This document shows, piece after piece, positions 46,210-57,224 of a stretch of DNA of 64,000 bases. Location: contig JAMXIF010001210.1 in assembly GCA_028583685.1 (NCBI GenBank), positions 8,844,828 to 8,908,827 on the forward strand, written 5' to 3'. The DNA comes from Petaurus breviceps papuanus. Lineage: Eukaryota > Chordata > Mammalia > Diprotodontia > Petauridae. The notes under the pieces are model-generated. The model had not been told where the DNA came from. It saw only the letters and a program-made list of their open reading frames with translations, and ran no database searches. Position 1 is the first letter of the stretch. Each line of letters starts with the position of its first letter. Both the position numbers and the translations under genes were made by a program.

Positions 46210-46855
46210 ACAGTCTATAACTTATATACAGTTAACTTTGACCACAATAGGTCACTGCCCAAGCTCCACTTCATGGCTGTATTTTGGGCCCTCCTGGCTT
46301 AGTGTGAATGTCAATGTTTTGCTCTGGTACAGCAACCCTGAGGAGCTTCCCCTCCCAGCTTGATTTTTTTCCCTTTCTTTTTTGCTAATTAAAGGGGCTA
46401 CCCCTTGACTCACTTTTTATTTTGCTTTTTTTTGAGGGCAGTTGGGGTTAAGTGACTTGCCCAAAGTCACATGGCTAGTTTTTGTGTTTAGTATCTGAGG
46501 TCAGATTTGAACTCAGGTCCTCCAGACTCCAGGGCTGGTGTTCTATTCACTGCGCCACCTAGCCACCCCTTGACTAACTTCTTTAAGAAGCCTGTTCACT
46601 AAATGGGCATTACCTCACCCTAAAGGAGTACTTGAAAAGGCCTTGGCCTAAAAGGGTCAGGGTCTCCCATTGCATCCTGGGTCATCTCCAGTCATCCTGA
46701 TGAATATCTGGTCACTGGATCTGGTCACTGGCTCTGGGGGAAAAAGTGAAGCTGATGACCTTGCACAGCCCTCCCTCACAAAGTCAACTGCAAGTCATGT
46801 CACCATTTCCCTGAGGCCATGTTCCTCTTTGAAAACGGACAAACACAACAATAAC
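46210..46855 (+). repeat. RTE-like LINE/SINE 3' region, interrupted by a SINE
   Basis: GCAACCCTGAGGAGCTTCCC and TTTTTTGCTAATTAAAGGGG lie before the nested SINE. GAAGCCTGTTCACTAAATGG, AGTACTTGAAAAGGCCTTGG, CAGGGTCTCCCATTGCATCC, ACCTTGCACAGCCCTCCCTC and GAAAACGGACAAACACAACA lie after it. The order and the CAA-rich end match a common marsupial RTE-derived element. Confidence 0.6.
46416..46564 (-). mobile_element. CORE-type SINE with TSD
   Basis: Minus-strand copy; head GGTGGCTAGGTGGCGCAGTG. Flanks ACCCCTTGACTCACTT (46400-46415) and ACCCCTTGACTAACTT (46565-46580) differ at one base; the ACCCC part may be shared with the head. Confidence 0.9.
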
Positions 46856-47839
46856 ACAACAGCAATTTAAACAAAGTCATAATATAGTTCCTAAAGCAAA
46901 TTTCATCATCAACATATTGATTTTTATTAACAGGAAGATGTTTATGTTGTGTAGAAGGCTCTGTGGAAACTGACCAGCTGCCAGCACTGTCTGCTTCCAG
47001 ATACCCAGCTTAACTCAGGCCAAACTAGACTAACAAACTTTACAAGCCACTCTATAAACTGCGTCCTACAGTAATTAAATAAATGTGATCATGCAACTTT
47101 AAGTAAAAACAGGGAGAATATAATAAATGCAACTCTAAGGAAGTTATGAAGAAGCTTATTAGCTTATGACTCCAAAAAAGATATAAGAGAGAACATTACC
47201 ATTATGAGCTCTGAGGAGTACAAAAGAAACTATTATAGAACCAAGTAGTGGGAAAGACACATAAAGATGAGCATAATAATTACCCGATTCTCAGAGCAGG
47301 AAAGAGAGGTATAATGAGGAATATTTCAGCTACTTGTAGTATGAGGGATAATGCACAATATAAAAGTGTTGTACTTGCTTAATTCTGTCAGAGAAGTGAT
47401 AATGACCATTGCTTATCGGGTAGGTCAAATGAAGGAAAGACATGTAAACTATAGAATTATTACTTACTAACCAAAGTGATATAGATTCCAAGAGCTCAAA
47501 GTGTTATTACATGACTAAGGAGAACAGGAAATCCTATGTGCTCAGATGCAGCTTTTAGAAGGAAAGCCAGACCTAGAGGTAGGTTGTAGTTGTGTGTCTT
47601 AAAAAGGTAAAAGTAAGAAATATAAAAAAAAAAAATGCTACTCAATTCTAAGAAATGGTTATTTAAAAGAGAAAAACAGCATTTGGGGAGATAGTCCATG
47701 GTATTCTTATTATGTGTGTGTGTGTTTGCAGATATACATATTTATATATGTATATCTATAGACTGATAAGTAGATATAAATACATATTTGAGAATGCAAA
47801 CAATATATGTGTGGCAGGCAGATAAATGCTATGCTGGCA
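46856..47839. other. gene-free stretch
   Basis: No gene recognised. A TG-rich and TATA-rich low-complexity patch lies at about 47715-47790. Confidence 0.5.
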
Positions 47840-47995
47840 GGGTTGGAGTAGAGATCATTCAGTCCACCCTTCTCAATTTACACATGCAGAAACTAAGAAA
47901 CAACAGCTTGCTCAAGGTCACACAGTCATTTAAGACTGGGCCCAAACCAGAGCCTAGGTCTCCAGTCTTCTCGCTCTTCATTTAGGACTTTCTTA
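47840..47995 (-). repeat. old MIR/L3-related fragment
   Basis: TAGAGATCATTCAGTCCACC, AATTTACACATGCAGAAACT, GCTCAAGGTCACACAGTCAT in the order of the repeat at 49040. The strand assignment is uncertain. Confidence 0.5.
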
Positions 47996-49039
47996 ACTAC
48001 ACTGGTAGGTACACTGAAGTTATCAAATATTAAATAGCTTACACATGTAATATGGATTTTCCCTGATGAGAACTGTGATGCTTTAGAAAAGTTTAAATGG
48101 TAATATGATAGTTTTCTTTCCTTTATTTGACACTCAATTACTCAGATCCATATTGATCAAAACAAGTGACCTTCTTCCCTTCTATTAAAAGGCTCTTAGA
48201 ACAAGTTGATGAGGAAAACAGCATCCTTGCTTTTGAGTCAGTCAGGCATTACTAAGTGCCAACTCAAATATTTTAGTTCTGTTATTCCACAAATAGAACC
48301 ATAGTGGAAAAATCACTAGGCACCCATGGTTTTCTCCACAAGATCCTTTAACTCAAGTTCACTTTCAAGAACATCACATTAACCCAAGGACTCTAATGTC
48401 TATACAATTCTCATAGAAATGATTTCTTCCAGGCTTGCACAAAAAGCTTTCAACAGATCTGAGGAGATTAGGTACAAATTGTTAAGCAATTTATCCATCT
48501 TCATGCACACAACTCTCTCACTTTCCCCAGTTTTCCACCTAGAAAGTCTAAAAGGATAACATATATTAAACTTTGTATTTGTTTTGATTTTCCTCTCAGC
48601 AAACACATTTATATTCTAATACCAATGTGCCTCTTTTTTTTTTTTTATAAGCCCCTTATGAGTAGGAACACAATAAAGTATGATGGCTTTTTCCTTACCA
48701 CTGTTTCCAAAAGTAAAGACACTCAAAATAAAATACTCCCTGAAGGGCTTCTGTTCCTCTAACTTGCTATGTTGGTTTTGTTTTGTTTTGTTTTCTAAGA
48801 ACAAAATGAAATACAGTATTTTCTAATAAAGTACTTTCCTTTTCTCTAGAGCTGCATGAAGGCATTTTGTGCTAATGGGGACTCCCCCCCAATAGTTAAG
48901 GGGCATTTAAAAATGTGCATGCAAACTAGAATTTACTGTAGGGGGATAACTTTTAAAGTCTTTCTTTTTCTTTCCATCATTATAGTGATCCCTGGTTGAT
49001 TGCACCATCAATTTGCAAGACCCCGGCTAGCCAGTGACT
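47996..49039. other. gene-free stretch
   Basis: AT-rich; short minus frames (48400-48606, 48616-48804) are unrecognised. T-rich runs at 48635-48647 and 48776-48792. Confidence 0.5.
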
Positions 49040-49255
49040 GTTTTAATTGAATAAGAACATAGATTTGGAAGGGGAAGGAAACTTAGAGCCCTAAGTTTAA
49101 AGGCCAACGCCTTCATTTTACAGGTGTGAAACTGAGGGAAAGAGCAGATAAAGTAATCTGCCCAGGATAACACAGCTAATAAGTATCTGAGGTCAGAGCT
49201 GAACCTAGGTTTTCCTAACTCCCTAGTCCAACATTCTAGCCACTCTTCAGTGTTA
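49040..49255. repeat. old MIR/L3-related repeat
   Basis: AAGAACATAGATTTGGAAGG, TTCATTTTACAGGTGTGAAA, GCCCAGGATAACACAGCTAA and TGAGGTCAGAGCTGAACCTA. Same family as 25135 by eye. Confidence 0.55.
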
Positions 49256-49629
49256 TTCTACCTGCTGGTGACTGATAGCTCGATTTTCCATTGACTGGAT
49301 ACTGATACATTCTTTTCCCTTTTCTGGATGAGAGTATACATATCTGAGATAACTCAATCCATTCAAGTTTTGACTCCTGATGAGTTTTTCCTGATGTGGG
49401 AAAAAATGATGTATGACCCAACTGAAAAATGATCATTTCACCAGTCTTACTATGTCAGATAGGCAGGCCCCAGTCGTGCTTTACCTTTTCAGTGACCACT
49501 TTCTTGACAGCTTTAATAATATCTTTCTGCACCAGAATCTCCTGAAGGTTTTAAACTTTTCATCTCCAGAATTTTTGCCCTATGTCCTGATTCTGGGATT
49601 GGTGGCTATCTTACCTGATCTAATTTAGG

Positions 49630-49760
49630 CAGGCCTCATTTTCATCATCTGTAAAATAGTACATATTTCTCAGTGTTGTTGTGAGGATAAAATTAGTTAA
49701 AATTTGTAAAGGGTTTTGCAAATCTTAAAGTACTCTCTAAGTACTAGCTATTATATAAGT
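49630..49760 (+). repeat. MIR/MAR-type SINE tail
   Basis: CATTTTCATCATCTGTAAAA, GTGTTGTTGTGAGGATAAAA, GTAAAGGGTTTTGCAAATCT in order; 3' part only. Confidence 0.65.
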
Positions 49761-49880
49761 TATTATATAGATTATATAGGCCTGGTGACTTAAACTTGAT
49801 TTTTGTGTTATCTAATTCTCTACTCCCTTGCTACCAATTTTAAACTTTACAGCTACCAGCACCTCTAACCCATGGTTAGT

Positions 49881-50345
49881 CTGTGTAATTACAAGTCAAT
49901 AATTTAAAATGTGGACATGTCAGAGGTGTTGCAACTGGACTCTGGAGCGAACTGCTCTGGCCCTGGAGAAGTATTATATGTGGAAGGGCATGATAGTCCA
50001 TATCAAGAAGGAGTTTGACAAAGAAGTACAACCCCGCTTGGCACTGCATCTTGGGGAAGAACTTTGGCAGCTATGTGATGCTTGAGAAGTGGCATTTTAT
50101 CTGTCTGCCTGGGCTGGAGCACCATTCTTCTCTTGTAGTCCAACTAGAACATAGACTATGCTAATCTTGCCCCCAGTGAGTCATCCAAATGACAAGGACT
50201 GCAAACTAAATTCCAAACATCAGAGACTAAACAATCTTCATCGTTACCACAGGAACACCTCAAGCTTTAAGCCTCGAGTGTGTTGTAGTACAGGTTATCC
50301 TATGTATTTTGTTTATTGTAGTTATAAAACAATTAGCAAAGCAAA
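49881..50345 (+). pseudogene. DYNLL1: processed pseudogene of DYNLL1
   Basis: Intron-free copy of the mRNA for dynein light chain LC8, an 89-residue dimer that binds dynein intermediate chain and many other partners. Codons align from 49881 (start ATG now CTG). A stop replaces Lys9 near 49905, and a 2-base loss follows the QLDS block. After that the frame reads [21 protein letters not shown] further shift leads to [18 protein letters not shown] and a decayed C-terminus near 50147. HIKKEF favours DYNLL1 over DYNLL2 (YIKKEF). The 3' UTR continues with CAAGGACTGCAAACTAAATT, CAGAGACTAAACAATC and GTTATAAAACAATTAGCA, matching the DYNLL1 3' UTR as I recall it. No poly(A) tail or TSD was identified. 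Divergence is high, so it is older than the YIF1B and RPL41 copies. Confidence 0.9.
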
Positions 50346-51384
50346 AATGAAGAAAAGATCCTATTTTAGTCTTGTTATCCAAACTCTGTGCTTTTGTCTA
50401 GGCATTTTGGGCCAATGGGTTGTCTCCTTGAAGCTCTGAATGTCCTGATTGCTATTCTTCTCCTTTCTTTTTAGCAGCTCTCTAGTGTATCTAGTTGGGT
50501 GGAAATAGATTCTCCTTTCCCAGTTTTTTTAAATTTAAAAGCCCTTTTAATAAACATTTAAATACAGATGATGAATGCTTCCTTACCATTTTTTTTTGGG
50601 GGGGGGAAGTTTACTCCTTTCCTTACTTGGGATTTCTCATTCCTATTTTCCAATACTGGTCCAAAAATCCAAATCTCTTTTTTAAAGCAGCTACTAACAT
50701 ACTAAATTCATTTTTTCTTGATCCTTTGCCTTCAATAGAAAACAGTAAGGAAAACATCACACATGTCCCTATGATCTTCAGTTTCTTAACCAAGGTTTCA
50801 TAATCTTTGGATAATTTTTTTGTTTAGTTTCCTTTTGGCAATAACATTGACACCTATATGAATCACCAGATGTCAATAGAAGTTATCTCACTTGGTCAGT
50901 GTTGGTAGGTTCCCTGTTATGTCTTGGTTATATGCCCAGAGATAAACAACATTCTTCTTTTTTAATTAATGTTATCATGTTGACCAAGTCCCCATGAGCT
51001 GGGAGTTACCAACCACTTTCTTCTTTCTCTAAACATTTCCGGATTATTTCTTACCCGATTTGCTTCTGCCACTTTTTTTTTTCCCCTTGGGAGAAAAAAG
51101 TACCTTCTCCCTTGGAACACATAGCCCCCTGATCTTCAGGAAGAGCCTCAAATCTGCTTCCTAGCTTTGAATATACAGTGGCCCTTTTTCCTTCCCTTCT
51201 TCCTCTGTGATGAACTCTTCATACAGGATCTCCTGAGAAATGTCAAGTCTTTCCTCTGCTACTCCAGGTCCTTTTCAAAGTTCCATTGAAGTCTCACTTC
51301 TATTTTTAAAAAGAATACTTCATAGATAACCTTGTATATGGAGAGGTGTCTCCAAGTCCCTTTTTAAAAGGGGTTTTGTTGATG
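50346..51384. other. gene-free stretch
   Basis: The 102-residue plus frame at 50495-50803 and the 93-residue frame at 50158-50439 (over the DYNLL1 UTR) have no recognisable domain. A G run sits at 50597-50606. Confidence 0.5.
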
Positions 51385-51485
51385 TTTATATGTGAATGTA
51401 TGTGTGTATGTGCATGCATGTATATGTATATATATATGTATACACACACATATATAATCTGTAGAAGTGTGTATATATATCTGTA
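51385..51485. repeat. TG/TA-rich low-complexity tract
   Basis: Alternating purine-pyrimidine words (TATGTGTGTATG, TATATATATGTATACACACA). Confidence 0.85.
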
Positions 51486-51834
51486 TCTCTATCATCTCAT
51501 ATCTACATGGAATTGTCACATTTCAATGGCCACCCCTCCCTTTGTAACAAATAAGTACAATCAGCTGAAACAAATGAATCTCGATCATATCTGAAGATGT
51601 CTGGATGAAGATGGGGGGAGGGGAGGAGAGGACACAAGGAATTCATCAACCCTCTTCTGAAGTCATGACATTCACCCCACTGATCTGAGTTCTGAGTCCT
51701 TTCACGTTTCTACCTTCTCTTATTCTCGAGAGACTCTGTAGACTACAGTTGGAGCATAGATAGCAATAGCATTCTACAAACACTCATGAAACCCTTGCTA
51801 TTTAGATACAGCCGTGGCTATTGGTTGTGTCAGT

Positions 51835-52100
51835 CGGTCAACAAGTATTTATTAAGTTTTTACCATGTGCCAGGCTAAGTGATGGGAATACAAGCAGAAA
51901 GAAAGACAGTCCCTGCCCTCAAGGGAAAGATAATACATAAGTGGAGAGGGTCAGGGAGTGAAGGGGCAAAAGTACCCTCCATTGCTACTTTTGTGGTAGA
52001 GAAAGTACAGAGTATAGCTTGGAGAGGAATAAGAGACATGGCTGAATTAGGGTGCTCTCCTCAAATGGAGGTGCTGGGAAGTGTCACTCAATAAGGGGGA
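51835..52100 (+). repeat. head of the long non-coding repeat
   Basis: CAACAAGTATTTATTAAGTT, CCATGTGCCAGGCTAAGTGA, AGTCCCTGCCCTCAAGGGAA: the best preserved head of this family in the window. Confidence 0.65.
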
Positions 52101-52179
52101 GCTCAAGAGCACAGGGCATTCCCATTGTGTGATCTCCAAGGACACAATGAGTCTAAAATGAAGTTTCTGAGGAGCGGTG

Positions 52180-52340
52180 GAGAAGATATAGTATAGGAGA
52201 ATGAGTACTGGATTTGGAATTGGGAGATTTGGATTCAAATAGAGACTCTGCTACTTTCTACCCATACTATCTTACACAAATTTCTGGGTTTTAATTTTCA
52301 TAAGAGAAAAATAACAGGGTTCAACTAAACAATGGGTTCT
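52180..52340 (+). repeat. MIR
   Basis: GAGTACTGGATTTGGAATTG, GATTTGGATTCAAATAGAGA and an eroded core. MIR order. Confidence 0.55.
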
Positions 52341-52565
52341 CAACCTTTTTCTGTGTTATAGACACTTTTGATAGTTTTGATAAAGCTTACGGCTCCCTCC
52401 TCAGATTATTATTTTTAAATAATTGAATTAAACAATAAACATCAGTTAGGAATTGATCAAATTAAAGATGTCATTGTATTTTCCCCATCCAAGGTCATGA
52501 ACTCATCAAATCTATCCACTGGCCCCTTGAAGGTCAGTGGATCTGCAGATAAGAATCCTGTGGTT
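52341..52565 (+). mobile_element. non-autonomous hAT-like DNA transposon fragment
   Basis: Starts GGTTCTCAACCTTTTTCTGT and continues TTGATAAAGCTTACGGCTCC, ending near GGTCAGTGGATCTGCAGATA. The ends resemble a common mammalian hAT-type element with a CAGNGGTTCT-like terminus. A related copy in opposite orientation lies at 52735-52885. Confidence 0.5.
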
Positions 52566-52589
52566 CTCTAAGGTCACAGTGTGTTGTTG

Positions 52590-52650
52590 ACAAATAGCAC
52601 ATAGTAACTGTTTAATAAATGTTTGTTGATTGACTAGTCACATAATAAAT
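52590..52650 (+). repeat. L2-like tail
   Basis: AGCACATAGTAACTGTTTAA, then TAAATGTTTGTTGATTGACT, an L2 3' terminus. Confidence 0.6.
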
Positions 52651-52734
52651 ATTGAACCAATAAATAAATGAATAATTTGAACCTTTCTTTTATTAATTTT
52701 CTGCTTCATCTGACTCCCGCTTTTCCTAGAACTG

Positions 52735-52885
52735 AGGTACTTAACTTGGAGTCTGATAAACCTGTATTTAAAAAAAATAATAACTATATTTCAAAATAAT
52801 TTGCTTCATTTTTAATATTTTATTTTTGTATTTTTAAATGTTATTGTGAGAAGGGGTCCATAGGCTTACATATATACAAAAAAGA
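52735..52885 (-). mobile_element. hAT-like DNA transposon fragment
   Basis: On the minus strand it reads AAGCCTATGGACCCCTTCTC and continues through A/T-rich sequence to GACTCCAAGTTAAGTACCTC, matching the order of 52341-52565. Confidence 0.5.
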
Positions 52886-53420
52886 TAAGAATCCCTTCTT
52901 TACACTAGAGATGTTAAATAAGACATGCTATGCTGCTACAATTCACCCTAGTGCTACTAGAACTAGACTAAAATATAACTGGGAAATATTTAACAAAGTA
53001 AGTAAATTAAAAATATAATAGAACATAGACAATGTTAACATGTGGTCTTCTAAGTTAATATGTGGCTGCCAGGGATCCTTAGCCATTTTTTTAATGGGGG
53101 CAGGTAACCCATTTCTTTGTGATTTGGATACCACTGGTCTAGAACAATCCTAGATCAGCCTGCAGATACACATCCACAAACTAAGCCATTTATATTTCTA
53201 ACAAGGCTTTCAGTTTTATCCTAGGATTAAGACTTAAAACAAATACCCAGTTTAACTCTCAGATCAAATTTACTGGCAAATATAGCCTACCTAGATAGCT
53301 TGAAAACTACTTTCAGAATGTGTAGGCCCTCCTACCATTTGACCAAGACATAAAAAAGCCTCTGACAATGTCTTTGTATAGGAGATGTCAATGTTCACAC
53401 ATTAAGGACCTTTGATCATA

Positions 53421-53636
53421 TATTGTTATTCAGTTGTTCAGTCCCACCTGACTCTTTGTTACCCCATATGGGGTTTTCTTGGCACAGATACTGACCAGAG
53501 TGTTTTGAAGTTTCTTTCTCCAGTGGTTTAGATAAACAACGATTTGCTTAGGCTTACAAAGCCAGTAAATATCTCAGGTAGGACTTAAATTCAGGTCTTC
53601 CTGACTCCACACCCAAAACTCTATCCACTGAACCCT
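53421..53636 (-). repeat. MAR1-like SINE, diverged
   Basis: GTTATTCAGTTGTTCAGTCC, CCATATGGGGTTTTCTTGGC, TCTTCCTGACTCCACACCCA, ending CTATCCACTGAACCC at the head. Confidence 0.8.
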
Positions 53637-53834
53637 GCAAATGAGATATAGAACATTGCAGAAAACAGAGAAGATCTACTATAAAGATAAACTAAGGCTG
53701 TAGCATGAGCAAATGGCCAACTTAACAAGACAGGTGATAGAAATAAAGAGGATCAACAGTTAAGATTGGTAGGGGTATATAGGTAAACATTTAATAACCA
53801 GCTCTTCCCCCAAAGTTCATGCAGGATACATCTT

Positions 53835-53990
53835 TTTTTTTTTTAAGCAGTTGGGGTTAAGTAACTTGCTCAAGGTTACGCGGGCAGTTTTTTTGTGTGG
53901 GTGTTAAGTATCTGAAGCTGGAACCGATCCTGGGTCCTTCCAACTCCAGGGCCAGTGCTCTTACTCACTGACTGAGCCACCTAGCTGCCC
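53835..53990 (-). mobile_element. CORE-type SINE with perfect TSD
   Basis: Full-length minus copy, head GGGGCAGCTAGGTGGCTCAG. The 17-base TSD CATGCAGGATACATCTT lies at 53818-53834 and 53991-54007. Confidence 0.95.
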
Positions 53991-54064
53991 CATGCAGGAT
54001 ACATCTTAAAAGTTCAATCTGCACTATCAATATATTCTCCTTAATTTTCTTAAAACTAGAGAAT

Positions 54065-54193
54065 CAGCACCGGCCCTGGAGTTGGGAGGACCCAGGATCA
54101 GTTCCGGCCTCAGATACTTAGCACCCACACAAAATAACTGGCCGTGTAACCTTGAGCAAGTTACTTAAGCCTAATTGCTTTAAAAAAACAAAC
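54065..54193 (+). mobile_element. 5'-truncated CORE-type SINE with TSD
   Basis: It starts within the head at CAGCACCGGCCCTGGAGTTG, so about 25 bases are missing. A 12-base TSD, AAACTAGAGAAT, lies at 54053-54064 and 54194-54205. Confidence 0.9.
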
Positions 54194-54389
54194 AAACTAG
54201 AGAATAAAAAAAAAAAAACTGGAAAGAACACCCTGATTGGTAGTATTTGCTGATTTTCAAGGTATAAATGCTCACACTGAAAAATTTAACAATCATCCAG
54301 TACAAGCTGGCTCCAGCCAACCACTGAACAGGGGAGATGAAAGAAATAATGCTATAGCCAAAGTGATTGAAGGAAATGAAGAAAAAAAC

Positions 54390-54500
54390 ACATTTATTAA
54401 TTATTTAACTATGTGGTAGTCACTGGGGATGCAAATATAAGCAAAAATAATGACAGTCCTAACCTCAAGGAGTTTATATTCTAGTTTGGGTTTTGTTTTT
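54390..54500 (+). repeat. head of the long non-coding repeat
   Basis: ACACATTTATTAATTATTTA, CACTGGGGATGCAAATATAA, CTAACCTCAAGGAGTTTATA; interrupted by the next SINE. Confidence 0.6.
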
Positions 54501-54576
54501 TTTGTTGTTGTTGTTGTTTTTTGCCTTTTGGAGGGGAATTGGGGTTAAGTAACTTGCCCAAGTTTACACGGCTAGG

Positions 54577-54623
<47 letters not shown>

Positions 54624-54705
54624 GTGTCTGAGGCCAGAACTGAACTCAGGTCCTCCTGACTCCGGGGCCAGAGCCTTATTCACTGTGCCACCTAGAAGCC
54701 CAAGA
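54501..54705 (-). mobile_element. CORE-type SINE with internal (GT)n expansion
   Basis: Minus copy with GCCTTTTGGAGGGGAATTGG at its 3' side and CACTGTGCCACCTAGAAGCC at the head. A (GT)n run of about 21 units (54579-54620) sits where other copies carry a short TTTTTGTGTGGGTG. The flanks share TATATTCTA-like sequence inside the host repeat. Confidence 0.85.
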
Positions 54706-54959
54706 AGCATATATTCTAATGGTGGACCACAAGAAATAAAAGAGAACTTAACAGTGGGACCTGGAGGGGAAAACTACCCACAGTAGGGCAGGTACTACAG
54801 TCCCCAAAGTTAGAAGCAGAACCAGGAGAACAATGAATATTGGAAGACCCGGATCCCTCCCCAAAATGGAGGCCACAGTGATAGATCACCAATGGAAGGA
54901 GTGAGCCATTTGAGAAAGTACATAGGCCAGTTAACTGGCTCTTTCAGAGAGTCAGGATG

Positions 54960-55195
54960 ATAATCATACTTGTAAAGCACTTAACAGATGCAAATTAATA
55001 AGTAGCTATTATTCCATTGGATACCTCCAAATCCTGTGAAGTAGGTAGCGCTAATATCGTTAGTGCCATTTTACAGATGAGTAAACTGAGCCTCAAAGAA
55101 CTTGTAGATAATGAGAATCTGGGCTCAGAAAAAAGAAAAAAAAGATTTCCCTGACTCTGAATCCATGGTCTTTTTCTACTATTCTAAATTGCCTC
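54960..55195 (-). repeat. MIR-type SINE
   Basis: CTTGTAAAGCACTTAACAGA at 54971 could be plus or minus tail. The rest reads in reverse: CCTGTGAAGTAGGTAGCGCT, CATTTTACAGATGAGTAAAC, CTGACTCTGAATCCATGGTC. Confidence 0.6.
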
Positions 55196-55767
55196 ATAAC
55201 AACAGCAGGGAAAGAGAATAATGTTGATACAACAGAGTACACCCATCATCAATATGAGATTAGCCAGGAACACCAGAGACAGTTAATCCTGAGACAGCAG
55301 GAAGGCAAGAAAATAGATTCTCACAGATGAACAGAGGGCAGCTTAAGCCAAGGACTGATCATTCCACCAGGCTGCTTATTCTTTTTCACAGATACACAGA
55401 CCACCTATAGTTGAGGTATTCTCCACTTTACTTTTCTCAGTACCAGTCTCTGGTTTCCCTGATCCCCTCTAGGCCTTAAATATACTTATCCAGTTCAAAC
55501 CCCTTCTTTTTGAAGCTCCCATCCTGGGCATAGGCAAGTGAAAATAACCTAACTTTCACTTAATCATCTTTATCTGCACTCTGCCTGTTACCTGTGATCA
55601 AAGTTCCATCTGAGGGTGTGCTGAAAGCATTAAATCTCTCATTTACTTTTTTGTGACCAGGGGAAAATGAATCCAGAAACCCTATTGATTTTTACAATTT
55701 TTTTTCCCAGAAATTATCTAGACATAAGGCTTTCAAATTTTTGCTAAGATTGACCTGACAACATGGG
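55196..55767. other. gene-free stretch
   Basis: No gene or repeat recognised. Pyrimidine-rich sequence at 55400-55650. Confidence 0.45.
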
Positions 55768-55780
55768 TGTGTGTGTGTGT

Positions 55781-55826
<46 letters not shown>
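55767..55826. repeat. (GT)n microsatellite
   Basis: About 29 GT units with one ACGT interruption near 55780. Confidence 0.97.
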
Positions 55827-55829
<3 letters not shown>

Positions 55830-55830
<1 letters not shown>

Positions 55831-56494
55831 GAGGTGAAGATTTAACAAGAAATGAAGGTGAATTTATCAAAAGCTTACTGTTCATTTATACATTCTCCTG
55901 AAAGGAACCAGTCAGTGTCAGGAGGGAGGCAAAGATGAATTGTCTCCACCAGGTCATCCACATGAAAGTACAGTTAATTGTGTTGCCCTGAAATGCCTTT
56001 TGTCAGAATAACATCAGTCTGCCTCCAGTGGGGTCCAGCTTCTTCTTCACACACTGTTATCATCTGCTGTGGCTATTCTGGTTGCTTTTTGGACAAGTCA
56101 TTTTAGCTTACCTGGGAACCAACCTCTCTGTTCTTTGAAAAATTGTAGTTGCCCCAGATGGCTGGGACATAGCAAAAGAAAACCACTTAATTTTTCCTGC
56201 ACTTATTTCGCATGGTTGTCTACAGAGAGCAAATAAATTCATACTTTTGACAGACGTAGACTTCAGGAACAAAAGACAAACACAATGAATCTGGGACAAT
56301 AGTAGGAAGAATTTGCGATTTACACCCTGCATTCTCTTCTTTGAAATATGTTCTTTAGAATCCGAGAACTCATTTAAGAAATCCAAGAAATGCAGTGTCA
56401 TCATTCACCTAAAATCCCAGACAAGCTTCCTGGCTTGAATTTGCCTCAATCAGTGTCTGGCCATTTGGGAGAAAGACCAATTGAGGAAAGCCAT
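55830..56494. other. gene-free stretch
   Basis: The 98-residue minus frame at 56108-56404 has no recognisable domain. Confidence 0.5.
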
Positions 56495-56625
56495 AGCTGG
56501 GTTGACTGCCCTCCTCTGGAGGCTCATTCACTTATCATGTCCTTCCTGAAATGCAGTACACAAAACTTTAGATATGGCCCCACTAAGGCAGAGTAGAGGG
56601 ATAATCATCTCATTATACCTAGGAG
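56495..56625 (-). repeat. L3/CR1-type LINE fragment
   Basis: GACTGCCCTCCTCTGGAGGC, CATGTCCTTCCTGAAATGCA, GATATGGCCCCACTAAGGCA: same L3 section as 14760-14880. Confidence 0.65.
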
Positions 56626-56859
56626 TAATTCATCTACCAGGGTGCCTATTTGATATCAACTTTTCAAAAACATGAATGCATACATGGATTTACCATCACT
56701 CAAAAGTTATTGAATGTTAATGATTCCTATTTCTTTTGCACATACATTTCTGTCTTTAGTCAGAAACAATTATTGGCTAATTAGAACCATAATAATTCTG
56801 CAGCCTGTTCTCATCAGATGCTCTATCAAGATGAGGCAAATGACAGTATAGACTAATGA

Positions 56860-57105
56860 ATAGATGACTGGGCAGGGAATCAGGTAGAAGTGGGCTCATT
56901 TCTTACCCCCTGATACTTGGCTGTGTGACATTGGACAAGTCACATAGACTTTATTAGCCTCAGTTTCACTGATTGTAAAAGTGGAACTATGATGCCCATA
57001 GTATCTATCTCATAGTGTTGTTGTGAGGTTCAAATGAGATGATATATGTAAAATGCTTTTCAAGTTTTAAAGAATTACTTAAATGTCAGCTATTGTTATT
57101 AAAAG
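56860..57105 (+). repeat. MIR/MAR-type SINE
   Basis: GGGAATCAGGTAGAAGTGGG, GCTGTGTGACATTGGACAAG, CCTCAGTTTCACTGATTGTA, GTGTTGTTGTGAGGTTCAAA, ending ATGTCAGCTATTGTTATT. Confidence 0.82.
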
Positions 57106-57224
57106 TTGAATAAGTAATGAGAAGAAAACCCCATCCCTACATCTTTGCAGAGTTGGGGGAATAGGAGTATGGAACACTAAATATGACTCGGATTTATTAA
57201 ATATGTTGGTTAGCTTTGCTGAAA

